From Eunapius fragilis (taxonomy: Eukaryota > Porifera > Demospongiae > Spongillida > Spongillidae): a DNA stretch of 64,000 nucleotides. Of the stretch, positions 30,679-41,163 are shown piece by piece. The translations under genes and the position numbers were made by a program. Where the stretch lies: positions 7,952,720 to 8,016,719 of the forward strand of contig OY811972.1 in assembly GCA_963681505.1 (NCBI GenBank), read 5' to 3'. Positions within the stretch are counted from its first letter, which is position 1, and every line of letters begins with the position of its first letter. Under the pieces are notes generated by a model. The model saw nothing but the letters and a program-made list of their open reading frames with translations. It made no database searches and was not told where the DNA came from.

Positions 30679-31434
30679 TCACTTTTTAATCCTGGTTGAC
30701 CTCCGTAGATTTTCTGGACCATAGTCTCCTTCAGTAGGCAAACGTGGATTGCGAGGTTTGGGGTTTGGTGGTTGCTTAGGTTCTGGAATAGAGGGCTCCT
30801 GAGGTGTTGGCATTGGTTTTGGGCTTTCTGAGAGCATGTCTTGACCAGACAAAGTGTCTGAGTAACTCTCTTCAAGTGATGAATAGGAGGAATTAGAATC
30901 ATGTGTGGAAGTATCCCACGGATCATCATCTTCTTGAATGCCATGCCTTGGCCTCAGCTGTTCTAGATGTCGTCGCCATGTGACTCCTTTAGGAAATACA
31001 CGAACATTGAATGAACGAGAGCCAAAGACCTTTGTGACAACAGCAGGGACCCATCTTGGCTCCTTCTCCCTCCTTGGACCACAGTATAGGGCATAACAGG
31101 GAGATCCTATCTTGAATGTCTGGGTCACCTTTTCAACTTGTTGGTGTCTCTCACTCAACTGGGACTTGGTAGCACTCTTCGCTTGTTTCCCTTGGGCTAT
31201 GTGTGCTGGTGAAGGTAGCAAAATATCTATTTTGCTTCTAATCTGACGCCCATTCAGGATTTCACTGGGTGAATATCCTTCTGCCAGTGGTGTCCTTCGG
31301 TACTGCATAAGGAATTCCTGTAGTGCTGCCTTGGGTGAGAGTGTTGACTTGCTGAGGGCCTGTTTGAATGTTTGTACCATGCGCTCAGCTGCTCCGTTAG
31401 TGGCTGGATGGTATGGCGCCCCAGTAAGATGCAC
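30679..31434 (-). pseudogene. pol: Integrase C-terminal part
   Basis: Continues the integrase core after a stop at 31450-31452: LTGAPYHPATNGAAERMVQT carries the last catalytic glutamate, followed by QYRRTPLAEGYSPSEI-NGR and a C-terminal domain with GSPCYALYCG, WVPAVVTKVFGSRSFNV, ending in a low-complexity, proline-rich tail and LRRSTRIKK. All of this is usual for Ty3/Gypsy integrases. It belongs to the same translation unit as the next two entries. Confidence 0.85.
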
Positions 31435-31449
31435 AATACCACGCTCACG

Positions 31450-32874
31450 TCACCAAGTCTGAAATTCTTCGGATAGGAAAGATGTAGAATTGTCTGTTAC
31501 AATCGTGTGAGGGTATCCAAAGTGTGCAAAGTCCTGCTCTAGTAGGTCAGTAGTAGCTTTGCTTGAGGTAGATGTTGTGGGATGAATGCAAGGGTATTTC
31601 GAGTAGGCATCTAACCAGTTACTGCCCAAGAAATCGATAGCATGATCAACGTGGAGTCTGCTCCACGGCTTTTCAGGTAGCATCCAGGGATGGTTGGCAG
31701 GTTTGGCTACTTTGTTCTGGTGTTCCCCACATGTGCTGCATTGCTGACACTGATCCATAATGTCCTTGTCAATTCCTGGCCAGTATACTGCTGTACGGGC
31801 TAACTGCTTCATTCTTTGGATGCCAAAATGCCCTAAATGAAGTAGCTGCAGTACTTGAGGCTGCAGGCTGGAAGGAATGACTACCCTGGATCCATTTAGA
31901 AGACAGCCATGAGCTACGGAGAGTGACATGGAAATCTTTCTGAAGTTTTCCATACAATAGTCCTTTGTTTGAATCTCTGGGACTCTCTCAGGCCATCCTT
32001 CTCTGGTACAACGAATCACATTTGAAATCACTGGGTCGTTTGCTGACTCCCTTGCTAGAACACCAGGGTCTGTGGGGTTGAGTTGCTGACCTATTGTGCG
32101 GATAGCACAGACCACATCTACATCTGCCTCATCCTCCTCCCCATCTAAACTGGTATCTGATTCTGCTGGAAGACGGCTAAGGGCATCTGCGTTCCCATGC
32201 TCTGATGTCTTCCAATATTCAATGCTGTATTGATACTGGTTGAGCATCAGTGCCCATCGAGCCAATCTGTTAGCAGCTAACACCGGGGTTGCTCTGTGTG
32301 GACCAAATAAAGCAATGAGAGGCTTATGGTCCGTCACCAAAATGAAGCTGCGACCATACAGAAACTGGTGGAACTTCTTTAATGCAAATATAATGGCTAG
32401 CGCTTCTTTTTGAATTTGGCTGTATCTGCATTGAGTCTCTGTAAGCGTCTTGGAGACGTTTGCAATCGGCCGTTCGCTGCCATCTGGGTATCGGTGAAAA
32501 AGGACTGCTCCAATACCAACCTCTGATGCATCACAAGAGATTCCGATTGGAACGGAAGATTGAAAATGAGCCAACACGGTATCTGCACATAAGTTCTTCT
32601 TCAGCTCCCTAAAGGCTGCTTCTTCAGTAGAATCCCATTTCCACTTGGTGTCCTTCTTAGTGAGCTGATGCAATGGTGCTAACACTGTAGCTAGATTGGG
32701 CAAGAACTTGCTATAAAACTGTACTGAACCCAGAAAAGAACGAAGACTGCTGACATTTGTAGGAGGAGGCATCTGTACCAGTGCATCAACCTTCGATCCT
32801 TTAGCAATCCCCTTTTGAGAGAGAGTATGCCCCAAGTACTCGATGGATGGTTCTGCAAACTGACATTTTTCCAA
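31450..32874 (-). pseudogene. pol: RNase H and integrase (zinc-binding and core) of the Gypsy-like pol
   Basis: Residues from the frame start: RT connection with EYLGHTLSQKGI (12-23) and SSLRSFLGSVQFYSKF (42-57); RNase H with SCDASEVGIGAVLF, EALAIIFALKKF and TDHKPLIALFG; then the H2C2 zinc site GHFGIQRMKQL-----CQQCSTC and the integrase core with LHVDHAIDFLG and IVTDNSTSF. The frame is bounded by stops at 32881-32883 and 31450-31452, both TGA codons in what is otherwise continuous coding sequence, consistent with CGA-to-TGA changes. The first AUG (32874) is incidental. Confidence 0.85.
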
Positions 32875-32880
32875 GCGGCA

Positions 32881-34974
32881 TCAGAGACCTTTGTCCTGTA
32901 GACGTTGCATAAGGGCACGGAGGTTCTCCAGATGTTCTGAAGCATTCATACCACTAACCAGGATGTCGTCAAAGTAGGTGCATACTCCTTTGAGGTCTCC
33001 TGTCAGCTGATCCATGATTTCTTGGAAATAGCCTGGGGCAGAGCTAATGCCAAATGGAAGTCGAAGTTGGAGCAAAACCCCACGATGGGTACTCAATGCA
33101 AGCCTCTTCTGGCTTTCTGGACCAAGCATTACCTGGTTGTAGGCATCTGCTAGATCTATCTTGGAGAAACCGTATCCACCGCTGAGTTTTCGCATCAAGT
33201 CTTCAGGAAGGGGAATTGGATAACGGTGAGTTTCCAACTGAGCATTGACAGCCACTGAATAATCACCACAAACTCGTAGCTTGCCATTAGTTTGACCTGG
33301 TAGAACCTTTTTACGAATCGGGACAACTGGAGTTCCATATGCATTGAATTGGGTTGGTTTCCAGACGCCCTTTGCAATACCCGCATCGTAAGCTTGATTT
33401 AAGTCATCCAGAATAGCAAAAGGTACTGGACGAGGTTTACAGAAGGTGGGATTGGACTCTGCCTTGAATTTGATCTCCAATTGAAAATCCTTCAAGCACC
33501 CCAGCTCAGGTTTGAAAAGTTCCGTGAATTCACCACACAGCTTACGGCAAGCTTGCTGTAACTCCTCATCTGGCTTGGGTTCCTTTGTGTCAGTGATACT
33601 CTGAAGATTCTGAATTGTTCCTTTGCCTGGAGTCGAAGACACCCCTAGTAAAGCAGAAACGTTAACCCGAAGTTTAACAATAGCATCACGACCAAGGAGA
33701 TTGAGTTTTGGAACATCAGTGACAGTGAACTCTAATGTTACTGGTTCCTGGTCCTTTAGAAGAGAAGCTGAAGCTCTGAAGGTGCCAAGTACTGGGAGAG
33801 GTTGCCCATTAGCCACTTGATAGCGACTGGAGACTTGTGCGAGTGCAGGTTCTCCAAGTTTCTTCCAAAAGTCCTTGGAACAGAAGTTGTCGCCAGCTCC
33901 AGTATCAACTTCGAAAGTGAGTTGCTGGCCACTAACCCAGACTGACTGTTTCAGTTGCGGAATAGAGTTAATGCTTTTGACTGTTCTCAGTGCACGCCTA
34001 GAGATGATCTTGACAGACCCCCCATCCTCCTTTTTCTTCTTTAGGCATACTGATTGAAGGTGTCCCATCTTCTGACAGAAATGGCAGGTGCTTTTTATGT
34101 GAGGACAGTCCTTAGATAAGTGATCAGTCTTTCCACACCTCGGGCAAACTCCTTTGGCGAAATCCCTCCTTTTCTGATCCTTGCTCTTGAACTTCGGTTT
34201 CAACACAGAGTATTCATCCGCCTGCTTCTTGAAATATTGAACTTTGTGAACGGAACCTGATTTGTTTCCATATACCGTCTCCTTGGCAACCTTGGAAGCG
34301 TCCTCGGTCTCCATTGCAATCGTTATTGCCTTGGCGAAAGTTAAGTCACTGTCCTTGACCTTGAATAATGCTTTTAAGACAGCTTCATTGTTGATTGAAC
34401 AAATAAAGCGAGTGCGCAGTGCTTCGTCAAGCGGATCCTTGATAGAAGCGAAATCGCACGTCACCGCGTCCTGTCGAATTCTAGCCGCGAGTTCTTGGAC
34501 TGTTTCCCCCGGCTTCCGAAGCATATTCGACCAGAACTTGAAGCGCTCCCGAATAACGTAACGGGTTGGGTCGAACTGGTTCTTCATGAATGTAGCGATC
34601 TCGTCAACGGTGAGTTCATTGACATCTTTTGGAGGGGTCAGTTGCGAAGCAAGATTGCTGAGCGTTTTGAACGTTACCAGAGATTGATTTGTCAAAAAGA
34701 CCTGTGCCTTCTTGTCGTCTGGTATTGAATGAGCCGCGACGAATGTCTGGAAGCGGGCCCAGTAATCCGTCCAGAGCTCTGACGTTGTGTCGAAAGAGAC
34801 GAAACTAGGAAAAGACTTTGGAGTTGAATCTCCCCATTTAGCCGCTCCGCTGGTCAAAGTTGCAATAATAGCTTCCGTCTGTTTCGCGTGTGCCTATATT
34901 TGTGCCTCCGTTTGTTCGCGCTGTATTTTCATTTGTTGCTGCAGCAGCTCCATGAGTTTTGCAGTCTCGCTCAT
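32881..34974 (-). pseudogene. gag-pol: Gag, protease and reverse transcriptase of the Gypsy-like element
   Basis: The likely start is the ATG at 34974, first after the primer-binding site. 26 codons on, a TAG (34894-34896) interrupts, and the long open frame resumes from 34857. Counting from 34857: Gag with WARFQTF and TRYVIRERFKFWSNML (20-190), two CCHC knuckles CPRCGKTDHLSKDC (238-251) and CHFCQKMGHLQSVC (258-271), protease EVDTGAGDNF (316-325) and LNLLGRDAI, then RT with LRVCGDYSVAVNAQL, LRLPFGISSAPGYFQEIMD and catalytic YFDDILVSG (628-636). Apart from single-codon stops the whole frame is uninterrupted. Confidence 0.85.
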
Positions 34975-34991
34975 CTTCGCTGATCCGGAAT

Positions 34992-35007
34992 CCTGCCGAC
35001 TACGCCA
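34992..35007 (-). promoter_or_regulatory. Primer-binding site of the Gypsy-like element
   Basis: Minus strand TGGCGTAGTCGGCAGG, eight bases inside the 5' LTR boundary. The same 16-mer occurs at 5743 in the other Gypsy-like element, so the two families would use the same tRNA primer. The tRNA itself was not identified. Confidence 0.7.
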
Positions 35008-35015
35008 ATTTATCC

Positions 35016-35281
35016 TGTTGTGTTTCTCGTTAGAAAATACTCAGGATGTCCAAAGAATATAATATTGCAGGGAAATCACAGCGATACAAAGTAATACAGC
35101 CTATGTCAAAACTACAGTAGAGCACAAAGAGAAATGCACACTGACGTCTATTCCTGTCTAAATCCTACACACGGTGAAATGCTTAAATAGCCAATAGAAA
35201 GTTCTAGAACATGCATGCCCAACACATGTTTAATTAACACCTAAAAGCAAGCCAGGTCATGCCAGAGCATGCTCCTTAACA
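35016..35281 (-). repeat. 5' LTR of the Gypsy-like element
   Basis: Identical over 266 bp to 30372-30637. Followed on the plus strand by CCAAA (35282-35286), matching the 5-bp duplication. Expected to hold the promoter; no convincing TATA box is proposed. Confidence 0.9.
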
Positions 35282-35655
35282 CCAAATGACACCAAAAAAA
35301 GAAGGGTTGCTAGATTGTATCAGGATCACCTTAGTTACCAAATTTGGGTCTGGGTGAAGTAAGGTACTGTACACCTTGCTAAACTTGTGACTTCACCAAT
35401 TCATCACAACAAAGATGGCTTTAACATATTCATAGTTGACCAGGAGTTTGCAGCTATGAAATTATAAGAAGCCAGCCAATTCTGTTGTGATGAATAGATT
35501 AAGTTACCCAGAACCAGATTTGGTAACTAAGGTGATCCTGATACAATCTAGCTACCCTTTTTTTGGGGGGGGCATTTGGAAATAAGTAACGTAATTTCTT
35601 TTTTTTACCAATATTTAGTTATAATGGCCAATCCTGTAAGCCCAATGAATAATTT

Positions 35656-36733
35656 TAAGTTCGTTAAACACTTCAATGTCATACAGGTCTTCAGTTAATT
35701 CAAAAATGATGCTAATTCTCACAAGGAAGCAGGTAAATCAATGCAAAGGTTGTGATGGTAATTAAATATTCAGTGCTAGATATTTTCATATCTAAGAGGT
35801 TAGTGGTACACATATATCAAGCAAAAGTGTACATACATGTATCTTATCTATGAGGAGTATTATACGTTTATATAATACTGCGTGGGTACAATTGATGTGG
35901 AATGACCCACACATCAATACAATTATTGGTGGTAAACACAACCTAAATATTCCATTTGTGAGCGTTCACCAATTATGGAATAGGCTGTGCTCACAATAAT
36001 CGGGTCAATCTGAGATAACTGCAACTAAAGTCTGTGACAGCGTCGAGTGTTATATTGCAAACTTTCTAAAATAAAATCATAAACCATTTTAAAGTTGAAG
36101 CTCTAAATAGTGAAAAGTTTTTGATATTTCAGCTTAATTTGACCGTGGACGATGGTTCAATTACTGTGTTCTATCATTGTGTGTGCATATACTCACCGAC
36201 AGACACCAATATTGAACACTTTTGGCCATTTTTATAAATCATGTAATTATGAGTACATCTACATGTCTGCCAATGCTAAAAAAATTTTCTAACATTAACA
36301 TTATTAGGCTGTTTGAGCGATTATTAAACCTACATGTTAAATATCGTACATGTGTATGTGTATGTACATGAACATGTACATCAGACTTGTGTAGTTACTA
36401 TATTCAAAATGTGTATAAAATTATTTCATGTGTGCTCTCCAATTCTGTACGTGTTCTCAAATTGTGTACAATTATAAGGCTGTGTTCAACAATTAGTACC
36501 ATTACATACATGTCATGTAGCCAAGTTCACTACTACAATTTGGGCCAATGTTAAGATGAAATGTTAAGACCAATTATCCACATGTACCCAATGCTGACCA
36601 ATTGTGCTGTGTTCACCAAGTAACAGACAAACACATAGTTGTGTATAACAAATACCAATAACGTTCCCAATTCATCAATTGTCAAAACCTTCTCTTTCAA
36701 TAAGCCTCAATTATGGCAGGTGCATTAAGTGGC

Positions 36734-36774
<41 letters not shown>

Positions 36775-37084
36775 ATGTCTGCAATTAACACGTTTATTTT
36801 GGTGAACCCATAAATCAATAGTAGTCCTTGCAATGGTATCAAATGCATAATGGTTCCTAAAATAATAAAGACCTTTATTACACATGCATATGGTTTGCCC
36901 CCAGATAGATTTGCATTGTATGTGGTTCAGATTATTTATCAGTGATCAATCAACATTATCACAAATCAACGATTTTCACATGCACACACAATGCCAAATC
37001 AAGCAGGCATTGACATAGTAACATGTACACATATTCATACCAAGTATATAATACTGATATATATACTGACGTCAGAATCAAATA
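35656..37084. repeat. Dispersed AT-rich repeat with a GT microsatellite
   Basis: 35920-36680 consists of the AT-rich complex (GTTCACCAATTATGGAATAGG, and others). A (GT)n tract of about 17-18 units occupies 36735-36771. No gene. Confidence 0.65.
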
Positions 37085-38371
37085 TCAAGGTAGCGCCTTA
37101 AGGCATGTAATTTCTTTGGGCCAAACATGTTCAAAAAGAAAATCTTTGTCCAAAACTGAAATATTCTTACGCTTAAAGTATTCCAGTGCTGCAGGTGTGA
37201 TGTTTCGTGTTGTGGCCAGGTATCTGAACCAGTTGGACAAGGGGATACCACTTCGCTGGTATGCTTCCAATGCCAGTTTCTCTCGACTGAAGAATTTTGC
37301 GGCAATGTCTTCAGCACTGTCCTGCTTAATTCCTTTTTCGGCTTCTGTGAAAATAATAGAGGTGCCAAGCCTCACTTGGACACGATAAGCAATGCTGGAC
37401 TTGTGGTCGTCTGGCATAAGGACAACAGCATCAGCACCAAAGGCATCTCGGCCATGCATGAGCTCCTTGTACATCACATAATGGTCAAAGGACACAGAAT
37501 GTTCATCACCCTCTTTGTTGAGATTTAGTGGAGATATCTCAGAGAACTTAACTGGATTTGGAACTTTGGCAATTTTTTCAAATGCTTTGGCCAGAAACCG
37601 ACAGGTCACATTTTCTGCAACTACTCCCATCTTATGGCCAGATGGCATGTAAAGAGCAGCAGCCTCAAAGGCAGTCACAATCAGTTTACCTTGCATAGCC
37701 ACTGTAAAATATACCAGGGGACTGCCAAACCCAATTCTTTTCAAAGTTGGATCATCTGTGATGTACCTAATGAGGCCAGCATCAGCCATGTCATACAAAA
37801 TGCTCTCTGGATGGTCAGCAAGGCTTTTTGCAAGGTGCGTTGGAATCAAATGAGTTGTAGCAGCAGCAAAAGTGAGATGATTGAGATTGTCAGTACACCG
37901 TGAGAGTGCCTCATATATAGCTTGAAGCACTTGTGCTCTCTCGTCAGGTTCAGGGTCAAACTTGACCGATTTGGCTGAGACATGATAGGTCGACGACTCC
38001 CTGTTCTGCAAACACTCAGAGAGAACTCCGGGTGAGCCACCTGTTTTGATGAACAACTCTGAGAGAGCATCTGTCTCCTCTTCTGAAGGCACATAATTAT
38101 CAGGCATGTGATTTATGGTCCGATAAAGACATAAAAAGGAGTCCAAATCAAGAAAAGGGTAGATCCAGCGAGGTTGGTACTTGGTGCTGTTCAGGTCAAC
38201 ACCGGTGTAATTAGGATAGTTTGATTTGAGTTCATTTGGTAGCTTGGCAAAGGCCAGTTGACGCAAACGAGTGCTGCTGCCGCTGATAATGCAGTTGATT
38301 CGGCCATTTGCATCCACGCCAAGGGCAAGTATATCATCAATGGTAAGGCGCCCTTCTGGAAACGCACCCAT
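37085..38371 (-). pseudogene. C-terminal half of a P-loop NTPase / nuclease-like gene (Crinkler-type architecture)
   Basis: 428 codons in a frame offset from the NTPase part upstream. Early residues continue the NTPase (GRLTIDDILALGVDANGRIN, SGSSTRLRQLAFAKLP) and have GGSPGVLSECL, an arginine-finger-like segment in this class. The last 150 residues look like a PD-(D/E)XK nuclease fold: YKELMHGRDAFGADAVVLM followed by YRVQVRLGTSIIFTEAEKGI gives E...D...QxR. The NTPase followed by nuclease order is that of Crinkler (CRN) proteins, which are thought to derive from transposon-associated genes and occur in many eukaryotes. Family assignment is inference. Confidence 0.55.
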
Positions 38372-38916
38372 GTATAAACATCGTTAAGTTCATCGACAAC
38401 CAGGAAAAGCTTTTTGTCTGCGCTCTGAAGAAGCGCGCTTAGGCGCGTAAAAAGCGGAGGTTGGCTTGCTGCAGAAACAATTCGCCCCGCCATGCCTGGT
38501 ATAATGCCGCAACCACGGAAATAGCCTTCATCATGGAGGAGGAGGTCGTACAAGTCCAGCTGCTGCTGTAGGATGATGTTACAGGTTGGTTCGTTCACAC
38601 AAGCCTCTTCTAGGAACTCTGATATATCTGGTTTAATGCCAGACTTTCGTAGATGGTGGCAAACAATCCTTCCAAGACGCACCTTTGTATCGGCGTAGGA
38701 CACATAAAGAGTGATTAGTTCAGGGTATGCCGTATTAGCTGCTTTCAGCAAACTCTTCAGTAAAGTTGTTTTGCCGACAGCTTTGCAGCCAAGTAGGAGG
38801 CGTCGAAAACGGTTTCGCTTATTTAGTTCACCTTTCATCAGACACGAAACGACAGAAGCTTGTTCGCGTACGAAAGCGCGTCGAGTTTCATCCAGGACAC
38901 ACTCGTCCCTAGGAAA
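38372..38916 (-). pseudogene. P-loop NTPase N-terminal half of the same gene
   Basis: Open from about 38916 (PRDECVLDETRRAFVREQAS) through the ATG at 38838. The Walker A is LLLGCKAVGKTTLLKSLL (about residues 14-31 from that ATG) and the Walker B is KKLFLVVDELND (near 38400). Near 38371-38385 the frame changes by one base and the sequence continues in the 37085-38371 frame, so a frameshift, or less likely a very short intron, divides the gene. The reading frame upstream is cut at about 38920 by a TIR element, beyond which a matching ATG-initiated segment lies at 39470-39504. Confidence 0.6.
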
Positions 38917-38920
38917 GGCA

Positions 38921-39470
38921 GTAGCGGCGGAAGGGGGGGCTGTAGGGTCTCGAGCCCTCCCAATAATGACATAGGGGGGGCTCAGCCCCTCCTAAACAAT
39001 AACCGGTATAGTACAATTGTTATTTCTTGCCCGCGAGATCGCTCGCGTATACCGTTACCGTTCGCCTGTGCCCGCGCATGTATATAATGACATCCAGAAA
39101 AGTCACCGTAGGCGACCGCTCGATGGGGAAAAGGGGGGGGCCCCCCTCTCAACTAATAATATTCATAGAGCTAGTTTTCTTGAATCGTATGAGTTTTTTC
39201 GTGCATAAATATAATTAGGGCATCGAAAGCTTCCACAATTCGCGCGGGAAGGCACCCCCTCCTCCCCCCATTAGCGTGCTTGACAATGTGAAGCGAAGGC
39301 TGTCCCGATTGATTGTTAGCTGTATGCCAAATGGTAACAGTACAGATAGATTGTAATGGGTTGGGAGTTCTTACTCCTCCCGCCCCCGGCAGACAAAAGC
39401 TCTCTTTGAAGTCATGAATTTAATTATCCTCGCTTTTAGAGCCCCCCCCAATACCTTCTGCCGCCGCTGA
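38921..39470. mobile_element. TIR element interrupting the 5' part of the NTPase gene
   Basis: Ends CAGTAGCGGCGGAAGG (38921) and CTGCCGCCGCTG (39470) are imperfect complements, with G- or C-runs inside each. About 550 bp with no coding content. CAG ends recall hAT-type MITEs, but a clear 8-bp duplication is not seen (flanks AGGAAAGG and ATTAAGGA). Confidence 0.6.
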
Positions 39471-39504
39471 TTAAGGATGCCTCCAATAATTCTAATGCTG
39501 CCAT
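39470..39504 (-). CDS. Probable start of the NTPase/nuclease gene
   Basis: ATG at 39504 opens MAALELLEASL, which runs up to the boundary of the inserted TIR element at 39470. The helical, leucine-rich start would join naturally to the frame on the other side of the insert, but the exact junction is not determinable. Confidence 0.3.
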
Positions 39505-39526
39505 GGACTGAACGCGGGAACAATTA

Positions 39527-39637
39527 AAGTCACGAGAACTGGAACAGGAGAGGAAAACAAAGAGGGCAAACAATGACCTTCGCAACACAAAGAAATGGTC
39601 GAACAAAAAGAGTGCCCTACAAAAATCTTTGAGTTAA
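39527..39637 (+). CDS. Candidate coiled-coil terminal exon
   Basis: Follows GAACAATTAAAG and reads SRELEQERKTKRANNDLR, NTKKWSNKKSALQKSLS, then TAA. Strongly charged with heptad-like spacing. It could be the last exon of an unknown plus-strand gene. No partner exon was found. Confidence 0.25.
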   Translation, partial: KSRELEQERKTKRANNDLRNTKKWSNKKSALQKSLS

Positions 39638-39712
39638 ACGTGTACCTTGTCCAGACTAACAAAAGTTGAACAGCGTCTTGTTTCTATAAGTGGCGCTATT
39701 TATTGGTTGCGT

Positions 39713-41163
39713 TGTAACAAAGGTCATGTTAACACCTCTACTGTTAATTAAAGGTCGTACAGAATGAAGCCTGCCCAGAAAATTCTTGAACTCACTAGAT
39801 CATTCTAGAACTATATATAGACAGTGTGTTGTGTTGTGTAGAGCTGTTTCCAACCGTTATAACATCTTGTTAGATTGGTGGCAGCGGTGGGATGAAATTG
39901 TCCCGTAGTCTGTGTCAGGTAATGATGGAGTGAAAAAGGTGTGTGGCATAACCTGCATTGGAGGCACAGAAAAATTACAGCAGGAACAGGCCCGAGATGT
40001 GTTCACTTCTCAGATCATTGAGGCACTCAAAAGGGGTGAGTCAACCGATAAGAAAAGAAGATGCAGGTACTCTCTAGAAAAGGAAGTTTTATGTCGTCAC
40101 TCGATCAAAGGTAGCCATCAACCTCAAGTAATAGTTACAGCCACCCTACGGCCACTTGTCATAGAGCAGTTGCATGACAAGTCTGGGCACTTAGGCATTC
40201 ACAAAACACTAGAAAAACTAGAGAGCGTTTCTACTGGCCTAAGTGTGCATGATGTCAATGTCAAGAATGCTATCCAACAGTGTGACATTGCCAGAAAAGG
40301 AACAACCCTGTTGCTCACCAACCCTGCCAGTTGATGTGATGTTGGGGCAAGGAGAGAGGAAATGAGAGTTGCCAGACTACGTCCAAAGGGTGCAACAGTC
40401 CCTTTGAGCTGCATTTTCTTCAGTACGTAAACACCTTGATGTTGCACACCAATGCCAAAAGCAAGAAGCTGACAAGCTAAACACTGGGGAAGGCCAGTTG
40501 CAGATAGGGGATAGGGTGTGGTTGTATGAAACTGGTAAGACCAGGAAATTGGCATCCCAATGACGAGGATCTCATACAGTTGTTGACAAACTGAGCACTG
40601 TAAAATACAAGATATAAATCATTGGTGGAATTAAGTCCCAAATTGTTCATAGAAATAGGCTGAAACTTTGTTGTAGCAACCCTGATCTGCCTGCAGTCCA
40701 ACCACATACAAATATTGAAGCAAGTACATCTAAGCCCAACAATAATTCAGAGTGCTTCACATATGTAGAGCATGACCAAGGTGCAACAGAAAAACTAGAA
40801 GTCATTGACTTGCAAGGCCCTGAAGATCAATATATGGATGTTGAACCTGATCCAGCACCACCACAGCAATTCAGAAGAAATTCCCCTAGAAACCGCTAAC
40901 CACCATTGAGATATAGAGATGATGGCCATTAGCCTTCCAGGGACACAAGGGCTTGAAGGGAGGAGTTATGTAACAAGGGTGATGTTAACACCTCTACTGT
41001 TAATTAAAGGTCATGCAGGATGAAGCCTGCCCAGAACATTCTAGAACTCTTCAGAACATTATCTGTGACTATATATATATATTTAGACAGTGTGTTGTGT
41101 TGTGTAGAGCTGTTGTTTCTGTGTAATTCCAATTCCAACCGTTATAACATTACACTTGTTACA
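39713..41163 (+). mobile_element. Internally deleted Gypsy-like LTR element
   Basis: 5' LTR 39713-39874 (TGTAACAA ... TTGTTAGA) and 3' LTR about 40970-41163 (TGTAACAA ... TTGTTACA) share CTCTACTGTTAATTAAAGGT, GAAGCCTGCCCAGAA and GTGTTGTGTTGTGTAGAGCT but differ by indels, including a 26-nt block in the 3' LTR (GTTTCTGTGTAATTCCAATT), so the insertion is old. A TGG-initial primer-binding-like motif, TGGTGGCAGCGGTGGG, starts at 39876. The interior is only 1.1 kb: Gag, protease, RT and RNase H are missing. No clean target duplication. Confidence 0.75.
39912..40915 (+). pseudogene. pol: Integrase remnant in the deleted LTR element
   Basis: 39912-40334 has the zinc-binding motif QLHDKSGHLGIHKTLEKLES, with a degenerate cysteine pair (IQQCDIARKG). 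The catalytic core is absent. Beyond it the C-terminal integrase motif GDRVWLYETGKTRKLASQ (about 40507-40560) and KSQIVHRNRLKL remain, then an acidic tail with several stops. Not functional. Confidence 0.65.

Larger units (their letters stand above)
30297..35655. mobile_element. Hairpin MITE split by an LTR retrotransposon
   Basis: The outer left part (30297-30371, with GGGCTTACAGGATTGGC) is complemented by the outer right part (ending near 35655, with GCCAATCCTGTAAGCCC). Inner arms at about 35290-35345 and 35520-35570 (GATTGTATCAGGATCACCTT and complement) pair around a loop of about 180 nt. Without the retrotransposon the element would be about 445 bp. The retrotransposon sits in its left arm. 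Confidence 0.75.

Noticed and set aside
36697..36885. Frame with a poly-HT tract
   Set aside because: Translation of the GT microsatellite at 36735-36771.
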